This document shows, in pieces, positions 35,722 through 43,789 of a stretch of 64,000 nucleotides of DNA. The position numbers and the translations under genes are program-made. Numbering within the stretch: position 1 is the first letter of the stretch; each line of letters begins with the position of its first letter. Source of the DNA: JANXXV01 sp038230275. GTDB taxonomy: Bacteria; Acidobacteriota; Terriglobia; Bryobacterales; Bryobacteraceae. The stretch is taken from the NCBI GenBank assembly GCA_038230275.1, contig JBBRNO010000021.1, positions 4,015-68,014 on the forward strand, read 5' to 3'. The notes under the pieces are model-generated. The model did no database searches, had not been told where the DNA came from, and was given only the letters and a program-made list of their open reading frames with translations.

Positions 35722-37412
35722 GCCGTAAACTCCTCGCGCATGGGACAAACCCCTTCCGGGCACTTCTTCTGGACGATATGCGACTCAATCTCCGCGCGGA
35801 AATGCAACAGTACCGAAGAAAGCGGCGAGTGAGCGAACTGCCCCAGGCCGCATATGGACGCGAGCTTCATCGCCTCTGACAGTTCTTCAATCAGACCCAG
35901 ATCCGACGGCTTCCCCTTACCTTGAGACCAACCGGTCATGATGTCCACCATCTTCTGCGTCCCGATGCGGCAGGGTACGCACTTACCACAGGACTCATTG
36001 CGGAAGAACCGGACGGAGTTCAGCGCCATGTCCAACATGCAGCGCCCTTCCGCGCACACCACAATGGCGCCCGAACCCAGCATGGAGCCCACGGCCGATA
36101 GCGCCTTGAAATCGAGCGGCGTATCCATCATGGATGCGGGCAGATATCCCGACGACGGCCCTGATGGAGCCCAAGCCTTGAACTTCTTGCCCGGTGGCGG
36201 ACCCAAGGCCCGGCCATAAATCACTTCCGACGCCGGCGTACCCATCGGGATCTCGAAAACGCCCGGATTGCGCACATCGCCGCTGATGCCGACGAATTTC
36301 AATCCGGAACACGGACCGCGGCCCTGCGCTTTGTACCATTCCACGCCATTGATCAAAATCTGCGGGACATTGGCGAACGTTTCCACATTGTTGAGCGCAG
36401 TTGGTTTGTTCCAGACGCCGCTCAGAACCGGAAACGGCGGCTTGTTCCGCGGCTCGGCGCGCTTCCCTTCAATGGCCTCGATTAACGCAGTTTCTTCGCC
36501 GCAGATGTAGCCGCCCGGGCTGACGAAGAGCTCCATATCGAAGACATAATCCGAGCCGCATACATGGTCGCCAATCAATCCCTCTCGACGGCAGTGCTCA
36601 ATCTCTTCCCGCAGAATGTGTTCCTGCGCTTCGTATTCATGGCGGAGGTAGAAGATGCCTTTCCGCGCCCCGGTTACCAGGCCGGCGACGATCATGCCCT
36701 CAATCACCAGATTCGGCAGATGCTGCATGATGAAGCGGTCTTTGATGGTTCCCGGCTCACTTTCATCGGCGTTGCAGACCACGTATTTGTCGGGACCCGG
36801 AGCCTTGCGTACTGCATCCCACTTGACGCCGGTGGGAAAGCCGGCGCCGCCAAGCCCGCTGAGGCCGCTTGCTTTCAAAGCCGCAAGGGTGCCTTCAAAG
36901 TCGCCGGTCTCCACCAATTTCCGCACGCAGGCGTAGTGCGCAGCGCCTTTGTAGGGGTCCGACTTCAGGTCCGTCTGTGGTTTATCGGGCGGCATCTCGG
37001 GCAGTGCGCTATCGGCCAGTGCGGTAAAAATCAGCGCCTCCACCTGGGATGAAGTTACGTTGCGGTATACATGATCGTTGATGGAAACGGCGGGGGCTCC
37101 ATCGCATTGGCCCAGGCACGATACATCACGGATAGCCACATTCTTCTCGCCCATCGCCTGGAAACGCTGTTTCAGATCGGCGCGGACGTGATCGGAGCCT
37201 CGCAAGTGGCACGACATGTCGCAGCAGACGTGCGCTGTAATTTTGGGCGGCGGAGAGAGATGGAAGCTGGCGTAGAAATCGGCGACACCATGGATGCGGG
37301 CAACCGGAATATTGATGCGCTTGGACAGAGCTACCAACTGGTCGCCGGTAAGATAACCATACTGGCGCTGAATGGCTCTCAGTTCGTCAAAGATTTCGCT
37401 TCCGCCTCGCAC
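35718..37412 (-). CDS. NuoE-NuoF fusion, NADH-oxidising flavoprotein
   Basis: 564 residues. The N-terminal NuoE part (about 1-135) has the thioredoxin-like 2Fe-2S cysteines (CCDMSCHLRGS and CLGQCDGAP). The NuoF part has the glycine-rich FMN/NADH region SGLGGAGFPTGVKW, CNADESEPGTIKDR, ICGEETALIEAIEGKRAEPR, and the 4Fe-4S ligands ESCGKCVPCRIGT plus a later ICGLGQF. This is the NADH-input module of complex I or NAD-reducing hydrogenases, but no other nuo or hydrogenase gene is present. The GTG start at 37412 is chosen because GGAGG lies four bases upstream. The in-frame TTG at 37472 overlaps a probable promoter. Confidence 0.92.
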   Translation of the reverse strand: MRGGSEIFDELRAIQRQYGYLTGDQLVALSKRINIPVARIHGVADFYASFHLSPPPKITAHVCCDMSCHLRGSDHVRADLKQRFQAMGEKNVAIRDVSCLGQCDGAPAVSINDHVYRNVTSSQVEALIFTALADSALPEMPPDKPQTDLKSDPYKGAAHYACVRKLVETGDFEGTLAALKASGLSGLGGAGFPTGVKWDAVRKAPGPDKYVVCNADESEPGTIKDRFIMQHLPNLVIEGMIVAGLVTGARKGIFYLRHEYEAQEHILREEIEHCRREGLIGDHVCGSDYVFDMELFVSPGGYICGEETALIEAIEGKRAEPRNKPPFPVLSGVWNKPTALNNVETFANVPQILINGVEWYKAQGRGPCSGLKFVGISGDVRNPGVFEIPMGTPASEVIYGRALGPPPGKKFKAWAPSGPSSGYLPASMMDTPLDFKALSAVGSMLGSGAIVVCAEGRCMLDMALNSVRFFRNESCGKCVPCRIGTQKMVDIMTGWSQGKGKPSDLGLIEELSEAMKLASICGLGQFAHSPLSSVLLHFRAEIESHIVQKKCPEGVCPMREEFTA

Positions 37413-37440
37413 TAATCCTCCGGCTGTACGGTGAGCGATT

Positions 37441-37472
37441 ATTATAACCGAGTAACTTCCGCCGACGGTCAA
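37441..37472 (-). promoter_or_regulatory. Candidate promoter of the NuoEF/cytochrome operon
   Basis: Reading leftward there is a perfect TATAAT at 37446-37441 and a TTGACC at 37472-37467. The spacer is 20 bases, longer than the usual 16-18, so the -35 pairing is doubtful. The -10 is well placed, with about 22 bases to the GTG start and its GGAGG site. Confidence 0.42.
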
Positions 37473-37523
37473 AAATCTTATTGGCGCACAAAGCTAGCGT
37501 GCGCCAGACTTATTGGCTTTGCA

Positions 37524-38183
37524 CTACTTCGGTTGCGAGACGATGCGGAGATAAGGCTTCACTGTTTTCCAGCCATCGGGATACTTTACTTTGGCTTCGT
37601 CGTCCGACACGGCGGGGACGATAATAACGTCTTCGCCGGACTTCCAGTTTACCGGCGTCGCCACTTTGTGTTTGGCCGTAAGCTGCATGGAATCCAGAAC
37701 GCGCAGAATCTCGTCGAAGTTGCGCCCTGTGGTCATGGGATAGCTCAGCATCAATTTGATCTTTTTGTCCGGACCGACCACAAATACGGTACGCACGGTG
37801 GCGTTGGTGGCAGCGCTACGGCCTTCCGAGGTATCGCCCGCATCGGCCGGCAGCATGTTATAAAGCTTAGCCACGCTGAGATCGGGGTCGCCGATCATGG
37901 GATAGTTCACCTTGTGACCCTGCGTTTCTTCGATATCCGCGGCCCACTTGCCGTGGTTGCTGACCGGATCGACGCTCAGACCGATGATCTTGGTGTTACG
38001 CGCGGTAAAGTCCGGCTCCAGCTTGGCCATATAGCCGAGTTCCGTGGTGCAAACCGGAGTGAAGTCCTTCGGATGCGAAAACAGGATGGCCCAGCCATCG
38101 CCAATCCACTCATGAAACTTGATTTCGCCCTGCGTTGTTTGGGCAGTGAAATCCGGCGCAGTGTCATTAATTCGTAGGGACAT
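37524..38183 (-). CDS. 1-Cys peroxiredoxin (Prx6 type)
   Basis: 219 residues. The peroxidatic cysteine is Cys45 in HPKDFTPVCTTELG, with the Pro/Thr/Arg environment of peroxiredoxins. The length, the GLSVDPVSNHGKWAADIEE region, the long C-terminal dimer part and VVGPDKKIKLMLSYPMTTGR match the Prx6 class. No resolving cysteine is obvious, so an external thiol is needed. It reduces peroxides in the cytosol. The start at 38183 begins the conserved domain; the upstream in-frame extension is not conserved-looking. Its position next to a flavin/iron-sulfur operon makes protection from respiratory peroxide a reasonable guess. Confidence 0.93.
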   Translation of the reverse strand: MSLRINDTAPDFTAQTTQGEIKFHEWIGDGWAILFSHPKDFTPVCTTELGYMAKLEPDFTARNTKIIGLSVDPVSNHGKWAADIEETQGHKVNYPMIGDPDLSVAKLYNMLPADAGDTSEGRSAATNATVRTVFVVGPDKKIKLMLSYPMTTGRNFDEILRVLDSMQLTAKHKVATPVNWKSGEDVIIVPAVSDDEAKVKYPDGWKTVKPYLRIVSQPK

Positions 38184-38298
38184 CGGTGTATTCTCCTGGG
38201 TTGCTGCGGCCGTCTGGCGCAATCGTAGTTTATTGATTCTATTCCAAGGGCCTGTAGTGTTGTCAAGCTGGCCGGGATGCACCAGGAAAGCGCCAGTA

Positions 38299-38709
38299 TT
38301 AGATCGCCCGCATTCGATTTCCGCGCGGTTTTTCCTCCACCTCCGCCAAGCCCAGCGCCTTTAGCACCGGAGGCACGTACATTCCGAAGCGGCCACGCAG
38401 GCCTTTCTTCAACCCATACCACCCGCCCACCGGATTTCCGGCCGAGCGCCCCCAAGCTTCCACCGTGCCTTCAGCCGCCTCTTTCTGCTCGTCGGCACTG
38501 CCCAGCAGCATCCAATCGCCATGGGCTTTCAGCATCGCATCCAGGTCCTCGATGCAGCGGATTTGATAGCGCAGTTCGGTTTTTCCGACGATTACCACCA
38601 GCGCCGGCGGATCCAGCTTTTCATCGCGAAAAGCGCTGAACTCCGACCCGCCGCTGGGCGTCTTCAACGTCCATGGATTCTCTCTGGTCCCGCCGCTCTC
38701 TTTCTTCAT
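38299..38709 (-). CDS. Conserved-looking small protein of unknown function
   Basis: 136 residues, no signal peptide, no membrane segment. It begins MKKESGGTRENPWTLKTPSG and contains ALVVIVGKTELRYQIRCIED and ADEQKEAAEGTVEAWGR. The compact alpha/beta pattern and a conserved-looking GNPVGGWYGLKKGLRGRFG end suggest a small globular domain. Function unknown. The start overlaps the SRPBCC stop (ATGA), so it belongs to a three-gene unit with an HxlR regulator. Confidence 0.72.
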   Translation of the reverse strand: MKKESGGTRENPWTLKTPSGGSEFSAFRDEKLDPPALVVIVGKTELRYQIRCIEDLDAMLKAHGDWMLLGSADEQKEAAEGTVEAWGRSAGNPVGGWYGLKKGLRGRFGMYVPPVLKALGLAEVEEKPRGNRMRAI

Positions 38710-39128
38710 GCAGCCTCCGCTTTCTGCTTCAATGCCAAGGCAAACTGGTCAAATGCGGGTTGTAAATCAGGAATCGATTTCTCAATCAACGGCGCCATCA
38801 ACCCACTGAAGACTTCCTGCATCGCGAACTCAACCGTGCCATTTCCGTGCGGCGTTAATCGAAAGGTCCGGACTCCCTTGAATAATCCCAACGGCATGCC
38901 GCCGGTCCATACCATGGTCTTGGCCGGCTCGAATGCCGTGACCTTTACGGCGAATGCCCGCCCGGGGCTCAGCTTGGTAAACACCTTTACCTTTTGCTGC
39001 AGGGCGATGCGCCCTTCCACCCTCTCCACCGTAGGATTCCATGCCGGGTATGACGCGGCATCGGTCAGCAAGGCCCAGATCTTGCCGGGCGTGGCGCGAA
39101 TTACCGTGGTTGTGCTGAAGGCCTTCAC
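38706..39128 (-). CDS. SRPBCC-family (polyketide cyclase-like) protein
   Basis: 140 residues with the helix-grip START-like fold. It has ATPGKIWALLTDAASYPAWNPTVERVEG at the N-terminus (about 12-39), AFEPAKTMVWTGGMPLGLFKG in the middle, and an ending alpha helix PAFDQFALALKQKAEAA. Such proteins bind hydrophobic small molecules. The gene is coupled to the HxlR regulator upstream and to the unknown gene downstream by ATGA overlaps, so it may handle the ligand sensed by, or regulated through, that repressor. Confidence 0.85.
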   Translation of the reverse strand: MKAFSTTTVIRATPGKIWALLTDAASYPAWNPTVERVEGRIALQQKVKVFTKLSPGRAFAVKVTAFEPAKTMVWTGGMPLGLFKGVRTFRLTPHGNGTVEFAMQEVFSGLMAPLIEKSIPDLQPAFDQFALALKQKAEAA

Positions 39129-39517
39129 TTGCCCGCCGCCGTCTTTGCCAATGCATCGAGAACGGATTGCTTCACCAAATGCTCCGCCCCCCAGCCATGG
39201 ATTGCTTGCAGTACAGGAAGGAAGGTCTTACCCACTTCGCTCAGCGAGTATTCGACATGGAGCGGTACCGTGCCGTGATCCTGGCGATGAATCATCGACC
39301 GCTGCGCGAGTTCTTTGAGATCCCGGCTGAGGACCCTGGCAGCGATGTCCTTGTTACCCATGCTGGCGGCAATCGCGGTTTTGAGTTCCCCGTAGCGCAG
39401 CGGCCCCACCTTCAGTTCCCACAATATTCGTAAGCGGTATTTGCCGCCGATGAGAGACTGAAACCCCTCTACCGGACATTCAAACTGGGCGGCAGGCCGT
39501 GGCTGATGAGTTTCCAT
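39125..39517 (-). CDS. HxlR-family transcriptional regulator
   Basis: 130 residues. The winged-helix HxlR domain is clear: CPVEGFQSLIGGKYRLRILWEL (about 14-35, with the family cysteine), GPLRYGELKTAIA, ISSxx-type region replaced by NKDIAARVLSRDLKELAQRSM, and YSLSEVGKTFLPVLQAIHGWG. HxlR proteins sense electrophiles or aldehydes and often control adjacent genes. It is first in the trio and probably autoregulated. The upstream 150 bases contain GTAACGATACG-like and GGACA/TGTCC symmetries but no confident operator. Confidence 0.9.
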   Translation of the reverse strand: METHQPRPAAQFECPVEGFQSLIGGKYRLRILWELKVGPLRYGELKTAIAASMGNKDIAARVLSRDLKELAQRSMIHRQDHGTVPLHVEYSLSEVGKTFLPVLQAIHGWGAEHLVKQSVLDALAKTAAGK

Positions 39518-39602
39518 TCAGAGTCCGGGGTTCATAGGTAACGATACGTTGAGATGCGGCATCCGCGCAAGTACGGACAGGAGTGTCCCTGGGGCTGAGA
39601 CG

Positions 39603-39633
39603 CAAAAAAGGCCAGAACTTGCATCCTGGCCTT
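39603..39633 (-). terminator. Rho-independent terminator of rpoD
   Basis: Read leftward, an eight-base stem AAGGCCAG/CTGGCCTT (39633-39626 with 39615-39608) encloses a ten-base loop and is followed by a run of T residues. It lies 35 bases after the rpoD stop. Confidence 0.85.
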
Positions 39634-39667
39634 AGTATCACAAGGAACTACGAGAGGAAAAAACGGT

Positions 39668-41206
39668 TTAGCGTGCTGCGAGGAGCGCGCGCAGGTGACG
39701 GGCGCGTTCCGGGGATCGAAGCTGACGCAGCGCCTTGGCTTCAATTTGCCGGATGCGTTCACGAGTTACATCGAACTCCTGTCCAATCTCTTCCAGGGTA
39801 TGCTCGCGCTCACAGCCGATGCCGAAGCGAAGCCGAATCACCTTTTCTTCCTTCGGCGACAGGGTCTTCAGGATGTTGGCGGTTTCATCCCGCACGTTGG
39901 AGTCGATCACGGCATCCACTGGAGAGCCCACCCAGCGATCTTCAATCAGGTCGCCCAAAGCCGACTCGCCGTCGCGGCCCACGGGAGTTTCCAGCGACAC
40001 CGGATCGCGAGAAATGGTCTTCAGCTTCTGAACTTTCTCCACCGGAATGTCCATCCGGCGGCTAATCTCTTCATTTGTAGGAGCACGGCCCAGTTCTTTC
40101 TCAAGCTCACGGGTCGCCCGCAGGAACTTGTTCATGCTCTCGTTCATGTGAACGGGAATACGAATAGTCCGCGACTGATCAGCAATGGCACGGGTGATCG
40201 CCTGCCGGATCCACCACGTTGCATAGGTGGAGAACTTGTAACCCCGGCGATACTCAAACTTGTCGGCCGCCCGCATCAGGCCTATATTGCCTTCCTGGAT
40301 CAAGTCCAAAAGATGCAGCCCGCGGTTGACGTACTTCTTGGCGACAGACACAACCAAGCGGAGGTTCGCCTCCACCAGATCTTTCTTGGCGCGTTCCGCT
40401 TCCAGTTCCCCGTGACGAATCACGGTCAGGGTGTGCTTTAATTCCGTTACGGTTGCGCCGACGGTGGTTTCGCGCTTGCGAATCTCGCGCTTGAGTTCGC
40501 GAATACGCGTCTGCAACGCCGGAGAACGCTTGTCTTCCAGTTTCTTCAGCTCAATATCGAGGTGGTTCATTTCCTCGGCGGCGCGGTCCAGTTCTTTGCC
40601 GAACTGTTTCCAGCGGACGTTCAGGAAATGCGTGTTACGGATGGCGATGGAGGTTTCAATGCGTGCGCGGGCCAGTTTACCCATCGCGCGCTTGCGCAAT
40701 TTTTTGTTGGCCGGCGTGACGGCGTTCGCCTTGTCCGCCATCTGCAATTGCTTCTTGGACGAGGAGATGATTTCGGCAAAGTGCTGCCTGGCCTCCGCGC
40801 GGCGCTTGTTGTCGGCGGGGCTGCCTTCTTCTATATCCACTCCACCCAGGTCAACCAGGTTATCTAGTTCTTCCGTTCCCTTCTTTATTTGCTCCGCCAT
40901 CTCCAGAACAATGTTCTGGATTAACGGGGAACGGCTGATCGATTTCTGCATACGGAGCTTACCGCGCTCCATTTTGCGGGCTAAATTTACTTCGCCGTCT
41001 CTGGTAAGAAGCGGGACAGCACCCATCTCGCGGAGGTATACTCGTACTGGATCATCGGTATAGATCGACTCTTCGACCTGCGTAGCGGCTTGGGGATCTT
41101 CTCCCTCAGCAACTTCTTCCGGATGGAAGAAATTAGGTTCCTCGTCGAACGGGATGCCCAACGGCTCGTTATTATCACCTATGAATTGATCTTCGAATTG
41201 ATCCAC
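39668..41206 (-). CDS. rpoD: Primary RNA polymerase sigma factor (sigma-70)
   Basis: 512 residues. Region 1.2 is DDPVRVYLREMGAVPLL. Region 2 is NLRLVVSVAKKYVNRG, LLDLIQEGNIGLMRAADKFE and YKFSTYATWWIRQAI. Region 3 is PVHMNESMNKFLRA. Region 4 is LSPKEEKVIRLRFGIGC, then TLEEIGQEFDVTRERIRQIE. The non-conserved insert between regions 1.2 and 2 is present and strongly charged. A full region 1.1 is missing; the N-terminus is a short acidic segment. The GTG at 41206 is chosen because GGGGGAGGTGAG lies directly upstream; the in-frame TTG at 41236 has no such site. Confidence 0.95.
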   Translation of the reverse strand: MDQFEDQFIGDNNEPLGIPFDEEPNFFHPEEVAEGEDPQAATQVEESIYTDDPVRVYLREMGAVPLLTRDGEVNLARKMERGKLRMQKSISRSPLIQNIVLEMAEQIKKGTEELDNLVDLGGVDIEEGSPADNKRRAEARQHFAEIISSSKKQLQMADKANAVTPANKKLRKRAMGKLARARIETSIAIRNTHFLNVRWKQFGKELDRAAEEMNHLDIELKKLEDKRSPALQTRIRELKREIRKRETTVGATVTELKHTLTVIRHGELEAERAKKDLVEANLRLVVSVAKKYVNRGLHLLDLIQEGNIGLMRAADKFEYRRGYKFSTYATWWIRQAITRAIADQSRTIRIPVHMNESMNKFLRATRELEKELGRAPTNEEISRRMDIPVEKVQKLKTISRDPVSLETPVGRDGESALGDLIEDRWVGSPVDAVIDSNVRDETANILKTLSPKEEKVIRLRFGIGCEREHTLEEIGQEFDVTRERIRQIEAKALRQLRSPERARHLRALLAAR

Positions 41207-41354
41207 TTCGGACTCACCTCCCCCGTTTAAAGTCAACTTGGACCGTCTGCCTCGGGGACGACAAAACGGCGCGCCAGTGCTCTAGTAAAATAGACGAGGC
41301 ACCCGGCTCGGCAGAGTACACCTGACTGTAAAATTTACACGCGACGCGTGGTCA

Positions 41355-41383
41355 AGTATAGCACCAAAAGAAACTCCTGTTAA
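41355..41383 (-). promoter_or_regulatory. Sigma-70-type promoter upstream of rpoD
   Basis: Leftward TTAACA (41383-41378), a 17-base spacer, then TATACT (41360-41355). Each hexamer differs from consensus at one position and the spacing is ideal. It would give a leader of roughly 140 bases before the rpoD GTG. Confidence 0.72.
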
Positions 41384-41418
41384 GTGTTATGTTTCACTAC
41401 TACTGACAAGATGTTACA

Positions 41419-41433
41419 GAACGGATTCCGTTC
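41419..41433. promoter_or_regulatory. Inverted repeat GAACGGA-T-TCCGTTC between nrdR and rpoD
   Basis: A perfect 7-base inverted repeat around a single T, 36 bases upstream of the rpoD -35 box and 51 bases after the nrdR stop. It could be an operator or the stem of a weak hairpin ending nrdR transcripts; reading leftward no T-run follows, which argues against a terminator. Confidence 0.35.
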
Positions 41434-41483
41434 CAGTTTTTCTTGACTTTCGGTCCTATTCAGGGCTGCTGAGTTAGACGCGC

Positions 41484-41945
41484 TCAGGGCCTTTTGAGTC
41501 GCATCATCTCTTTCAATTCCTTCAAGAAAGCCTCTACGTCCTGGAAATCCCGGTAAACTGAAGCGAATCTTACATATGCGATCTTGTCCAGGGTGACCAG
41601 CCTGTCCATCAACATTTCTCCTATCTCTGTAGTAGACAGTTCGCGGTCTTGGGTTTCCGCAAGCCGCGATTCCACCCCATCAATAATATCAGCCAGCTTA
41701 CTCATTCCGATGGGCCGTTTTTCACACGCTCGCAGTAGCCCATTCATCACTTTCTGCCGGTCGAACTTCTCCCGGCGGCCATCTTTCTTGATGACCATAT
41801 ACGGTATCTCATCGATTCGTTCGTATGTAGTGAATCGGCGGGTACAACCTAGGCATTCCCGGCGCCGGCGGATAATTTCACCCTCTTTGCTCTCCCGCGA
41901 GTCGATGACTTTGTCTTCCCGATGACCACAGAATGGACAGTTCAT
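41484..41945 (-). CDS. nrdR: Ribonucleotide reductase regulator NrdR
   Basis: 153 residues, the normal NrdR length. The N-terminal zinc ribbon MNCPFCGHREDKVIDSRES and RRRECLGCTRRFTTYER supplies four cysteines. The ATP-cone follows (IPYMVIKKDGRREKFDRQKV). NrdR senses ATP/dATP and represses ribonucleotide reductase genes, none of which is in this window. The start at 41945 overlaps the stop of the flippase-like gene (ATGA). Upstream in-frame sequence is a shadow of that gene. Confidence 0.96.
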   Translation of the reverse strand: MNCPFCGHREDKVIDSRESKEGEIIRRRRECLGCTRRFTTYERIDEIPYMVIKKDGRREKFDRQKVMNGLLRACEKRPIGMSKLADIIDGVESRLAETQDRELSTTEIGEMLMDRLVTLDKIAYVRFASVYRDFQDVEAFLKELKEMMRLKRP

Positions 41946-43000
41946 TGAGGCAACCTCGATTCCAACTGCTTTAGATTCTTCCAGTTCAGCCCCTCTCGCA
42001 AAGCCAGCAAAATTCCGATCGGCACAATTACTACATACGTAGTAAGCCAGATCAGGATGGCCATCGCGCTGGAAACCTCCAGTGTCAGACCAAAGAATTC
42101 GGTCAATATCAGGATGGAAGCCACCTGCATTCCGCCTCCGACGCCGGGGATCTGAATGGCGCTGCCGAGTCCGACAAACCCACAGAATACCAGAGTATCC
42201 GTCACCGTGAAGTGGCTGGTTGCCGGAAATGCCATGAAAAGACAATAGTTACTGGCCACGATGATCATCCACTCGAGCAGCGTGTAAAACACCAACTGAG
42301 CCACGAAGCTATGGCTCCTGGTGGATTCCATGCCTGCGGCGAAGGCGGTGACCAGCTGTTCCAGTCTCTTGTAGTAATTCTCCGGCAGAAATGTAACGGC
42401 GGAGAGGAAGCGGCGCTGCATGGCATCTGAGAAGTGACGCACGCCCAGCAGGAACAGAAAACACAAAGTACAAACGCCGGCCACCAGGTAGCCGCCTGTC
42501 CTGAGTATAAATTCAAAACCGGGACCAAGGCTGAGGTGGGCGGCCTGGACGTGACTCAAGGCGTAACCGAAGAGAAGCAGGACGACAAGCAGGTCGTAGA
42601 TCCGTTCCAGCAGCCAGGCGGCCAATTGTGAGGAGAACGACACGTTCTCTTTCATCGAGATAAGGTAGGGGCGCACCAGTTCCCCGGGTCGGCCGAACAG
42701 GACGATTGCAGTGAACCCGATGGCCGTGGCCACCAAAATTCGCCAGAGGTTCGGCGCCGGGCACACCGGACGAAGCAGGACCTGCCAGCGCAACGCCCTG
42801 CCCACATAAGTGAACAGGATCAGGACGATGGCGCCCGAAAGCCAGCCTGGATGCAGCTGGGCGAAGGTCGAGATAAATTGATCCCAGCGAAACTCAGAAC
42901 CACGAAGCCTGCGGAAGAAGAAAATGGCGCCAATGATGACGGCTGCTGCCAGCACTAAGGCGACGGCACGCCAGCGTTTCGACGGGGGCTGGTTAGGCAT
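41942..43000 (-). CDS. Lysylphosphatidylglycerol synthase/flippase-like membrane protein (UPF0104)
   Basis: 352 residues from the ATG at 43000; an ATG six codons earlier is possible. About eight membrane helices. The family signature is visible in YVGRALRWQVLL, LFGRPGELVRPYLI (about 106-119), AAWLLERIYDLLVVLLLFG and VGLGSAIQIPGVGGGMQVA. These proteins of the UPF0104/YbhN group resemble the flippase half of MprF and probably move lipids or lipid-linked sugars. The gene is translationally coupled to nrdR, a combination with no obvious functional link. Confidence 0.85.
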   Translation of the reverse strand: MPNQPPSKRWRAVALVLAAAVIIGAIFFFRRLRGSEFRWDQFISTFAQLHPGWLSGAIVLILFTYVGRALRWQVLLRPVCPAPNLWRILVATAIGFTAIVLFGRPGELVRPYLISMKENVSFSSQLAAWLLERIYDLLVVLLLFGYALSHVQAAHLSLGPGFEFILRTGGYLVAGVCTLCFLFLLGVRHFSDAMQRRFLSAVTFLPENYYKRLEQLVTAFAAGMESTRSHSFVAQLVFYTLLEWMIIVASNYCLFMAFPATSHFTVTDTLVFCGFVGLGSAIQIPGVGGGMQVASILILTEFFGLTLEVSSAMAILIWLTTYVVIVPIGILLALREGLNWKNLKQLESRLPQ

Positions 43001-43058
43001 GAAGGGGCGGCGCTGCACTAGAATGGATAATCAATTGCACGAGTGTCTCACATTCAAG

Positions 43059-43086
43059 CGAACTTCTTATGATAAATCCTCGTTGT
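43059..43086 (+). promoter_or_regulatory. Possible ECF-type promoter of the sigma operon
   Basis: CGAACTT at 43059-43065 resembles the GGAACTT -35 element of extracytoplasmic sigma factors. It is followed after 15 bases by CGTTGT. The position before an ECF sigma gene would suit autoregulation. The -10 assignment is weak. Confidence 0.3.
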
Positions 43087-43114
43087 ATCAAGTGGGAGCA
43101 CAAAGAGGAAATCG

Positions 43115-43789
43115 ATGTCAGCCGCCGCCACAGCACAGATTCAAGGGCAGGCCTGGATGCAATCTGGTTTGCAGGCAGGTGTACAAGCGCTGACAGGTGC
43201 GAGCAGGACGGCGGACTACCGTTTGGATTCTGAAGCGCAGCTGATAGAACGATGCCTGACAGGCGAGGATACGGCCTGGGAAGACCTGCTGAAGGCCTAT
43301 ACGCGGCGGGTGTATGCTGTGTGCTATCGCTTCACCGGGACCGATGGAGAGGCCCAGGATCTGACGCAGGAAGTGTTCCTGCGAGTGTTCAAGACGCTGA
43401 AAAGTTTCCGTTCGGGCGAGGGTTCGTTCTCAGTCTGGTTGAACCGCCTGACGCGGAATCTGTTGATCGATAACTATCGCCGGACGAAGCTGGAGCGGGC
43501 GACGGATTCGATTGAAGACCAGCTGCTGACGCTGGAACAGACGACGGCCGGCGCCGGACGCGCGGACAGCATGCTGGCTGGACGCGAGGCGAGCGAATTA
43601 TTGCAGGGCGCCTTGCAGAAACTGTCTCCGGATTTGAGAGAGACGGTGATTCTGCGTGATATTGAGGAATTGGAGTACCGTGAAATTGCCGAGGTGCTGA
43701 ATGTACCGGAGGGCACGGTGAAATCGCGATTGAACCGGGGGCGGGCGGAACTGGCCCGAATCCTTCGGCGGCATATGGTGACATTATGA
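43115..43789 (+). CDS. ECF RNA polymerase sigma factor
   Basis: 224 residues. Sigma region 2 is EAQLIERCLTGEDTAWEDLL, YRFTGTDGEAQDLTQEVFLR and SFSVWLNRLTRNLLIDNYRR. Region 4 is LSPDLRETVILRDIEELEYR then EIAEVLNVPEGTVKSRLNRG. The 35-residue N-terminal extension rich in Ala and Gln is unusual. An AGAGGA site precedes the ATG. It heads a five-gene cassette, overlapping the anti-sigma gene by ATGA, so it probably responds to an envelope signal. Confidence 0.94.
   Translation: MSAAATAQIQGQAWMQSGLQAGVQALTGASRTADYRLDSEAQLIERCLTGEDTAWEDLLKAYTRRVYAVCYRFTGTDGEAQDLTQEVFLRVFKTLKSFRSGEGSFSVWLNRLTRNLLIDNYRRTKLERATDSIEDQLLTLEQTTAGAGRADSMLAGREASELLQGALQKLSPDLRETVILRDIEELEYREIAEVLNVPEGTVKSRLNRGRAELARILRRHMVTL

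Noticed and set aside
37413..37472. TTG start of NuoEF at 37472
   Set aside because: The segment holds a TATAAT box, and the GTG at 37412 has a GGAGG site at the right distance.
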